DNA from: Methyloglobulus sp.
GTDB lineage: Bacteria > Pseudomonadota > Gammaproteobacteria > Methylococcales > Methylomonadaceae
Reading direction: 5' to 3'
Length of the DNA stretch: 5,549 nucleotides
Assembly: GCA_013140405.1 (NCBI GenBank)
Contig: JABFSV010000477.1
Coordinates: 1 to 5,549, forward strand
Shown one piece after another: positions 1-5,549 of the stretch (the first letter of the stretch is position 1; every line of letters begins with the position of its first letter). A program made the position numbers and the translations under genes. A model generated the notes under the pieces. It worked only from the letters and a program-made list of their open reading frames with translations. It did no database searches and was not told where the DNA came from.

Positions 1-86
1 CCTGCAACCGGATAACCGACCTTAAGGAAACAGAAACCAAGGTCGCGGAAGACTACTTTAACCTGTTGAGAACCCTGTCACATTAG
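1..86 (+). pseudogene. dnaA: 3' end of a second dnaA copy (cut by the window edge)
   Basis: Reading from position 3 gives the last 27 residues of DnaA, beginning CNRITDLKE and ending LLRTLSH, then TAG at 84-86. It is identical in DNA to the end of the intact dnaA at 1668-1753. It covers only the last part of domain IV, the DNA-binding domain, downstream of the DHTTV signature. The rest lies outside the window, so this could be a fragment or the tail of a complete second gene; the sequence here cannot distinguish them. The lack of any substitution in 86 bp means there is no sign of decay in the visible part. Confidence 0.7.
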
Positions 87-272
87 ATAGGGGAAAGCTG
101 TGGGTAACTTGGGTCGTTTTTAGTGGGGCTTAGTTTCACACAGTTGCACACAACTATTAAGGGCCTTTACCAACACGTTAATAAGCGAATCAAATTATTG
201 ATTTTAATAACTAAAAACAAGATATAAACAGTTTTTTAAACGCTAATAGTAATTATAAAGTTAAGAAGATAT
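87..272 (+). other. Duplicate of the dnaA-dnaN intergenic region, possible second origin-like segment
   Basis: This 186-bp non-coding stretch is the copy of 1754-1939 and differs from it at six positions. It has a DnaA-box-like motif on the minus strand at 99-107 (TGTGGGTAA, reverse complement TTACCCACA, one mismatch to TTATNCACA). Weaker motifs are at 134-142 (TTTCACACA, two mismatches) and 144-152 (TTGCACACA, two mismatches). A very AT-rich tract follows, 191-272, with 14 G/C in 82 bases, which would suit a duplex-unwinding element. Relative to the other copy, the T-to-C change at 137 weakens one box-like motif. Whether either copy acts as an origin is inference; no perfect TTATCCACA is present. 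Confidence 0.4.
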
Positions 273-359
273 ATGAAATTTATTATTAATAGGGAAACCT
301 TGTTGACACCCTTGCAACAAATTGTCGGCGTGATCGAAATTGGAAAAAGCCCTCTGTGA
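273..359 (+). pseudogene. dnaN: Truncated dnaN 5' fragment (28 codons)
   Basis: Starting at ATG 273, the first 22 codons are identical to those of the intact dnaN (MKFIINRETL...GVIE). After the repeat breakpoint the frame continues with six unrelated residues (IGKSPL) and stops at TGA 357-359. The original start context is kept, including the purine-rich AGAAG four bases before the ATG. The product would be a 28-aa peptide lacking any complete clamp domain, so it cannot work as a sliding clamp. It is best read as a duplication remnant. It ends 77 bp before dnaA and could still be translated as a short upstream ORF if transcription runs through it. Confidence 0.8.
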
Positions 360-436
360 GACAGCTTGATTATCCTGTATAGTATCTACTGATCTGTATC
401 CTTCAAATAAATAAAATCAATAAGTTACTTAATTAA
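340..436 (+). promoter_or_regulatory. dnaA upstream region with a possible sigma70-type promoter
   Basis: This is the only sequence between the repeat breakpoint and dnaA. A TATAGT at 378-383 (five of six to TATAAT) has GTGAGA at 356-361 (four of six to TTGACA) 16 bp upstream, giving a plausible but weak promoter with a leader of about 45 bases. CTGTAT occurs twice, at 375-380 and 395-400, exactly 20 bp apart, which could be paired operator half-sites or chance. I find no good DnaA box here and no clear Shine-Dalgarno sequence before ATG 437; the last 20 bases are AT-rich, so dnaA translation may rely on an unstructured leader. Confidence 0.35.
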
Positions 437-1753
437 ATGAGTTCCATTTGGAATAATTGCCTAAGCAAGCTGGAAAACGAAATTTCCAGTTCAGAATTTA
501 ACACCTGGATAAGGCCGCTTCAGGCTATAGAAAATGAAAGGCAATTAAAATTGCTTGCCCCTAACCGCTTCGTGATGGATTGGGTTAAGGAACGTTTTTT
601 TGTCAAAATGGAAGAACTTATCAACGAATTTTCCAACGGGTCTTTAGACTTGGTGTTGGAAATCGGCTCGAAAGTATCTTCATTACCTACCCCCACAAAA
701 ACGGTCAAACGGACAGAAACGAAAAAAGTAGGTCCCAGCAACCTCAACAAAATGTTTACTTTCGATAACTTTGTCGAAGGCAAATCCAATCAACTTGCCA
801 AGGCAGCATCTTTTCAGGTTTCCGAGAACGTAGGAAGAGCTTATAACCCTCTGCTTATTTATGGTAGTTCTGGGCTAGGTAAAACGCATTTGATGCACGC
901 CATCGGCAATGCGGTTTTAGTGAAGAAACCGTCCCTGAATATTGTTTACGTGCATTCTGAAAAATTTGTACAAGATATGGTCAAAGCGCTACAACAAAAT
1001 ACGATTAATGTTTTTAAGGAATATTATCGTAACCTGGATGTGTTGTTGATCGACGATATCCAGTTTTTTGCTGGAAAAGAGCGTTCGCAAGAAGAGTTTT
1101 TTCATACTTTCAATACGTTGCTTGAAAAAAAGCATCAAGTCGTGCTGACTTCCGACAAATATCCAAAGGAAATCGCGAACTTGGCTGATCGTTTAAAATC
1201 TCGGTTCAGCAGCGGTCTTCCTGTAACAATCGAACCCCCCGACATGGAAACCCGAGCCGCTATCCTAATGAAAAAAGCGGCAATGGTAAATGTTGATCTA
1301 CACCAAGATGTCGCCTTATTTATCGCTAAACGGATTCCATCCAATGTTCGTGACTTAGAAGGTGCGTTAAGGCGTGTGATAGCGAATTCCCAATTTACTG
1401 GCCGTGAAATCACTATTGACTTCACGAAAGAAGCGCTGCACGATTTAATTTCAATGCGTGATAAGTTGGTTGACATCAATAACATTCAAAAAACTGTTGC
1501 TGAGTATTACAAAATACGTATTGCCGATTTATCATCGAAGAGTCGTAGGCAATCGGTGACCAGACCCAGGCAGATAGCCATGTCGTTGGCCAGGGAACTC
1601 ACCTCCCTTAGCTTTCCGGATATAGGCGATGCTTTTGGGGGACGGGACCACACCACCGTAATCAACGCCTGCAACCGGATAACCGACCTTAAGGAAACAG
1701 AAACCAAGGTCGCGGAAGACTACTTTAACCTGTTGAGAACCCTGTCACATTAG
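437..1753 (+). CDS. dnaA: Chromosomal replication initiator protein DnaA
   Basis: AAA+ ATPase that binds DnaA boxes at the origin, melts the AT-rich element and recruits the DnaB helicase. The 438 residues show all four domains: domain I (about 1-80, [12 protein letters not shown]...FNTWIRPLQ), a short linker (about 81-104), the AAA+ core (about 105-335) and DNA-binding domain IV (about 345-438). Visible motifs are [12 protein letters not shown] at 107-118, Walker A GSSGLGKT 143-150, Walker B LLIDDIQ 203-209, sensor 1 LTSD 237-240, box VII RLKSRF 252-257 with the likely arginine finger following the SRF region, sensor 2 [10 protein letters not shown] 304-313, and the GRDHTTV signature 402-408. 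It is about 30 residues shorter than E. coli DnaA, mainly in the linker. The ATG at 437 fits the family N-terminus, although no Shine-Dalgarno is evident. One oddity is SSGLPV after SRF, where E. coli has GWGLTV. Confidence 0.98.
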   Translation: MSSIWNNCLSKLENEISSSEFNTWIRPLQAIENERQLKLLAPNRFVMDWVKERFFVKMEELINEFSNGSLDLVLEIGSKVSSLPTPTKTVKRTETKKVGPSNLNKMFTFDNFVEGKSNQLAKAASFQVSENVGRAYNPLLIYGSSGLGKTHLMHAIGNAVLVKKPSLNIVYVHSEKFVQDMVKALQQNTINVFKEYYRNLDVLLIDDIQFFAGKERSQEEFFHTFNTLLEKKHQVVLTSDKYPKEIANLADRLKSRFSSGLPVTIEPPDMETRAAILMKKAAMVNVDLHQDVALFIAKRIPSNVRDLEGALRRVIANSQFTGREITIDFTKEALHDLISMRDKLVDINNIQKTVAEYYKIRIADLSSKSRRQSVTRPRQIAMSLARELTSLSFPDIGDAFGGRDHTTVINACNRITDLKETETKVAEDYFNLLRTLSH

Positions 1754-1939
1754 ATAGGGGAAAGCTGTGGGTAACTTGGGTCGTTTTTAGTGGGCCTTAG
1801 TTTTACACAGTTGCACACAACTATTAAGGGTCTTTACCAACAGGTTAAAAAGCGAATCAAATTATTGATTTTAATAACTAAAAACAAGATATAAACAGTT
1901 TTTTAAACGCTAATAGTAATTATAAAATTAAGAAGATAT
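1754..1939 (+). other. dnaA-dnaN intergenic region, candidate oriC
   Basis: The dnaA-dnaN gap is a known origin location in many bacteria, although in gammaproteobacteria the origin can also lie upstream of dnaA or elsewhere. This gap has DnaA-box-like motifs at 1766-1774 (TGTGGGTAA, minus strand, one mismatch to TTATNCACA), 1801-1809 (TTTTACACA, one mismatch) and 1811-1819 (TTGCACACA, two mismatches). They are followed by an AT-rich tract at 1858-1939 (13 G/C in 82 bases), an arrangement of boxes then unwinding element. No perfect consensus box is present and the boxes are few, so the origin call is tentative. No hairpin plus T-run terminator is evident after dnaA. Confidence 0.45.
1865..1895 (+). 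promoter_or_regulatory. Possible dnaN promoter
   Basis: TTGATT at 1865-1870 (four of six to TTGACA) and TATAAA at 1890-1895 (five of six to TATAAT) are separated by 19 bp, longer than the usual 17. They lie 45 bp before the dnaN start. The tract is so AT-rich that such matches are expected by chance. The same sequence exists in the upstream copy at 198-228, where it would point towards dnaA. Confidence 0.25.
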
Positions 1940-3040
1940 ATGAAATTTATTATTAATAGGGAAACCTTGTTGACACCCTTGCAACAAATTGTCGGCGTGA
2001 TCGAAAAACGTCAAACGATGCCTGTCTTAGCCAATGTGCTTATGGTCGTGACAGATGATTTTTTGACCTTAACTGGAACTGACCTGGAAATCCAGATTGT
2101 GGCGAAAGTAGATGTCATAAATTCCAGCCCCGGTTCCATAACGGTACCTGCAAGGAAATTACTTGATCTCTGCCGTTTACTTCCGAATGGATCAGACATT
2201 CAGTTAGAGCAGCAAAATGATAAGGTTAAAGTCCTATCGAATCGAAGTAAGTTTTCGCTAAGTTGTTTGCTTTCCGAGCATTATCCTGAATTTGCCGAAT
2301 CCGAAATGGATAAACAATTCGACATCAATGCAGGGAAATTTAAAAAAGCGTTGGAAAAAACCATTTTTTGTATGGCTAATCAGGATGTCCGTTATTACTT
2401 GAACGGCCTTATGCTGAATATTTCCAATAATAAAATGAAATTAGTGGCTTCGGATGGGCATCGTTTGTCAATTTTTGAAGATAAACTGGAACATGAAACG
2501 GGTTACGAGGCGAGGATTATTCTGCCAAGAAAAGGGGTGTTGGAGCTTTACCGATTATTGGACAATTTAGATACAGAGTTAACAGTGATGTTCTCTAATA
2601 ACAACATCAAGATTATTATCGGAAATTTGGTGTTTTCAGCCAAGTTGGTTGATGCAAAATATCCTGATTTTGGCAAAGTCTTTCAACAAGCGTTTTATGA
2701 GCCTATTTCCATACCAAAACTAGCATTAAAAGAATCGTTAACCCGCGTTGCGGTTTTGTCGAATGAGAAATTTAAGGGTGTGACGTTTGATATTTCTCCT
2801 GGCAGCATGAAAATCAGCACCCATAATCCAGAACACGATGAAGCTGAGGAAGAGATCACGATAGACTATCAAGGTGAGCTGTTGTCTATTGCCTTTAATG
2901 CACAATATTTACTCGATGCTGTTTCAAACCTAGATTCCGATACCGCTATTCTCACTATCGCAAGCAATGCCAGCAGTTGTTTTATCGATGAACCCAGCCA
3001 ATGTGAATATAAATTCATCGTTATGCCTATGCGTCTCTAA
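1940..3040 (+). CDS. dnaN: DNA polymerase III beta subunit (sliding clamp) DnaN
   Basis: Ring-shaped dimeric clamp that encircles DNA and tethers polymerase III and many repair proteins through its hydrophobic pocket. The 366 residues equal the E. coli length and make up three clamp folds: about 1-125, 126-250 and 251-366. Family hallmarks are the N-terminus MKFIINRETLLTPLQ, MPVLANVLM near residues 27-35, RYYLNGLML 151-159, the SDGHRLS segment 171-177 (TDGHRLA in E. coli), and the C-terminal MPMRL 362-366 that forms part of the partner-binding pocket. The ATG at 1940 gives the standard N-terminus and has a weak purine stretch AGAAG (1931-1935) just upstream. It lies 186 bp after dnaA and 9 bp before recF, so dnaN-recF are probably co-transcribed. 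Its first 67 bases are duplicated at 273-339. Confidence 0.98.
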   Translation: MKFIINRETLLTPLQQIVGVIEKRQTMPVLANVLMVVTDDFLTLTGTDLEIQIVAKVDVINSSPGSITVPARKLLDLCRLLPNGSDIQLEQQNDKVKVLSNRSKFSLSCLLSEHYPEFAESEMDKQFDINAGKFKKALEKTIFCMANQDVRYYLNGLMLNISNNKMKLVASDGHRLSIFEDKLEHETGYEARIILPRKGVLELYRLLDNLDTELTVMFSNNNIKIIIGNLVFSAKLVDAKYPDFGKVFQQAFYEPISIPKLALKESLTRVAVLSNEKFKGVTFDISPGSMKISTHNPEHDEAEEEITIDYQGELLSIAFNAQYLLDAVSNLDSDTAILTIASNASSCFIDEPSQCEYKFIVMPMRL

Positions 3041-3049
3041 GCGCCTTCT

Positions 3050-4150
3050 ATGAGTCTACAAAGGCTGGATATTTATAATGTAAGAAATATCTACGAACAA
3101 TCGATTAGCCCCTCTCACGCTCTTAATTTTATTTATGGTAACAATGCCAGCGGTAAAAGTGCGCTGATAGAAGCTATTTTTCTACTAGGTCGCGCAAAGT
3201 CATTTCGTTCTTCATCTATAAAATCGGTTATCAGTTTTGAACAAGATAACTTGATTGTTTCGGCCCAAGCCTTACAAGGCAAAACCGGTAGCCTTCAACT
3301 AGGCATTCAAATGGATGGCAAAAATATTGAGATACGCATAAACCAGCAGCCTAGCCAAAAGCGTTCAGATTTAGCTTACGCATTGCCGCTACAAATCATT
3401 CATCCTAAAAGTTTTGAGTTGCTAGATGCCGGTGCTCAAATACGGCGTGAATTTTTGGATTGGGGAATCTTCAACCATGAAGAAAATTTTTTACCCGCGT
3501 GGCGAAAGTATAAAAAGGCTTTGGCACAACGAAACGCCTTACTTAAAACGAGAGAAATCAAGCAACTTTATGTTTGGAATAAGGAGTTGGGTAATTACGG
3601 TACAATAGTCAATGAATATAGGCAGCAGTACCTGGAAATCCTAATGCCGATACTTAGTAAGACCATCGCTAGATTCGTCACCTTAAGTGATATTGATATG
3701 AGGTTAATATCCGGTTGGGATACTGCTAAGCAGCTCGAACAACTACTAAACGAGGATTTGGAAAGAGATCTACGTTATGGGTTTACCCATAATGGGCCAC
3801 ATCGGGGTGATTTTCATTTATTGGTCAATAATGCACTAGCAAAAGATGTGGTCTCAAGAGGGCAGTTAAAACTATTGGTTATTTGTCTCAAGCTGGCTCA
3901 AGTTGAATTGATGTATAGGGAGCGTGATAGCTTTGGCTGCATCTTGATTGATGATTTTGCTGCTGAACTGGATAAAAATAACCGAGCAAAAGTACTTCAG
4001 CATTTGTGTGAGATTCAGTGTCAGGTGTTTATTACAGCTACCGAAGCTGATGATTTTGGTGATTTAAGTGATATAGAAAACTATAAAATGTTTCACGTGG
4101 AACACGGAAATATACGAACGATTAATGTTCCACATGGAACATCTTTGTAA
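3050..4150 (+). CDS. recF: DNA replication and repair protein RecF
   Basis: SMC-like ABC ATPase that, with RecO and RecR, loads RecA at single-strand gaps. The 366 residues contain Walker A GNNASGKS 30-37, the FRS segment at 52-54, FLDWG 135-139, THNGPHRGD 246-254, the ABC signature VSRGQLK 268-274, and Walker B with D-loop ILIDDFAAELD 298-308. E. coli RecF is 357 aa and ends shortly after a MFTVEKG-like segment. Here the equivalent MFHVEHG (347-353) is followed by an extra tail of about a dozen residues (IRTINVPHGTSL). The MFHVEH and NVPHGT stretches are encoded by two parS-like palindromes, so the tail probably reflects DNA-level selection. The ATG at 3050, 9 bp after the dnaN stop, gives the conserved MSLQRLDIYNVRN start; no Shine-Dalgarno is visible, so coupling to dnaN translation is likely. 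Confidence 0.97.
   Translation: MSLQRLDIYNVRNIYEQSISPSHALNFIYGNNASGKSALIEAIFLLGRAKSFRSSSIKSVISFEQDNLIVSAQALQGKTGSLQLGIQMDGKNIEIRINQQPSQKRSDLAYALPLQIIHPKSFELLDAGAQIRREFLDWGIFNHEENFLPAWRKYKKALAQRNALLKTREIKQLYVWNKELGNYGTIVNEYRQQYLEILMPILSKTIARFVTLSDIDMRLISGWDTAKQLEQLLNEDLERDLRYGFTHNGPHRGDFHLLVNNALAKDVVSRGQLKLLVICLKLAQVELMYRERDSFGCILIDDFAAELDKNNRAKVLQHLCEIQCQVFITATEADDFGDLSDIENYKMFHVEHGNIRTINVPHGTSL
4089..4104. other. parS: parS-like ParB-binding site 1 (perfect consensus match)
   Basis: TGTTTCACGTGGAACA fits the conserved bacterial parS pattern TGTTNCACGTGNAACA at every defined position. It lies inside recF codons 346-352. parS sites are typically clustered near the origin and load ParB, which spreads and, with ParA, segregates the newly replicated origins. 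The position between recF and gyrB in the dnaA cluster agrees with this role. parA/parB are not in the window. Confidence 0.85.
4126..4141. other. parS: parS-like site 2 (one central mismatch)
   Basis: TGTTCCACATGGAACA matches the parS pattern TGTTNCACGTGNAACA except for A in place of G at 4134, in the central CACGTG core. It starts 37 bp after site 1 and falls in the C-terminal extension of recF. Outside the core the arms TGTTCC/GGAACA are perfectly inverted. The central core matters for ParB binding, so this may be a weaker or auxiliary site, or a degenerating one. Confidence 0.6.

Positions 4151-5549
<1,399 letters not shown>

Larger units (their letters stand above)
1..339 (+). repeat. 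Direct repeat, upstream copy (dnaA 3' end + intergenic + dnaN 5' end)
   Basis: This block matches 1668-2006 without gaps at a constant offset of 1667 bp. I count six substitutions in 339 positions (128, 137, 164, 176, 182 and 260). All six lie in the intergenic part (87-272). The 86 bases of dnaA and the 67 bases of dnaN are identical in both copies. Similarity stops sharply after 339/2006, inside dnaN codon 23. The left limit is unknown because the window begins inside the repeat, so the real repeat may extend further left and could include a whole second dnaA. A tandem duplication with a unit of about 1.67 kb is the simplest model. A contig-end or assembly artefact is the main alternative. 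Confidence 0.95.
1668..2006 (+). repeat. Direct repeat, native copy (dnaA 3' end + intergenic + dnaN 5' end)
   Basis: Partner of the repeat at 1-339, with 333 of 339 positions identical. It lies in its natural context, reading continuously from dnaA codon 411 through the intergenic region to dnaN codon 23, so this is the parental arrangement and 1-339 is the derived one. The substitutions fall at 1795, 1804, 1831, 1843, 1849 and 1927. Recombination between the two copies would delete or amplify the 1667-bp segment that carries dnaA. Confidence 0.95.

Noticed and set aside
354..364. Small hairpin CTGT-GAG-ACAG as a terminator ending the broken dnaN fragment
   Set aside because: The stem is only four base pairs and no T-run follows, so it does not qualify as an intrinsic terminator.
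371..379. TTATCCTGT in the dnaA leader as a DnaA box
   Set aside because: Only the first six bases match TTATCCACA; the last three, including the CACA core, are wrong.
375..400. CTGTAT repeated 20 bp apart as a LexA or other operator
   Set aside because: There is no inverted ACAG half at the spacing required for a gammaproteobacterial SOS box (CTGT-N8-ACAG), and a six-base direct repeat in AT-rich DNA is weak evidence. It is mentioned only in the promoter entry.
1135..1485. A 116-codon open frame on the minus strand inside dnaA
   Set aside because: It is antisense to the conserved AAA+ core and sensor 2 region of DnaA, with a composition typical of a shadow frame.

Overview
The window is the chromosomal replication-initiation cluster of a gammaproteobacterium, in the order dnaA - dnaN - recF - gyrB, all on the + strand. 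The protein sequences resemble the Enterobacteria/Pseudomonas-type versions closely: DnaN is 366 aa and ends MPMRL, RecF starts MSLxRL, and GyrB has the same motif order as the E. coli protein with residue numbers shifted by one or two. The DNA is fairly AT-rich. I cannot fix the genus; an environmental gammaproteobacterium, for example of the Methylococcales type, is only a guess.

Layout. Positions 1-339 are a second copy of the dnaA-dnaN junction: the last 27 codons of dnaA, the whole 186-bp intergenic region, and the first 22 codons of dnaN. The copy then breaks off into unrelated sequence (340-436) that should hold the dnaA promoter. The intact genes follow: dnaA 437-1753, an origin-like AT-rich intergenic region 1754-1939, dnaN 1940-3040, recF 3050-4150 (9-bp gap) and gyrB from 4169 (18-bp gap), which runs off the right edge after 460 codons.

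How the genes work together. DnaA melts the origin, the DnaN clamp tethers the replicase, RecF helps load RecA at gaps behind stalled forks, and GyrB is the ATPase subunit of gyrase, which removes the positive supercoils made by replication. The 3' end of recF also carries two parS-like sequences. One is a perfect match to the bacterial parS consensus and the other has one central mismatch, so the locus probably also acts in ParB-dependent segregation of the origin.

The two points most worth attention are the 339-bp direct repeat, which duplicates a probable origin/DnaA-box region on the upstream side of dnaA (or reports a tandem dnaA duplication or an assembly artefact), and the paired parS-like sites embedded in the recF reading frame. 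The genes themselves are ordinary housekeeping genes. I see no mobile element, CRISPR array, RNA gene or novel defence-type system.
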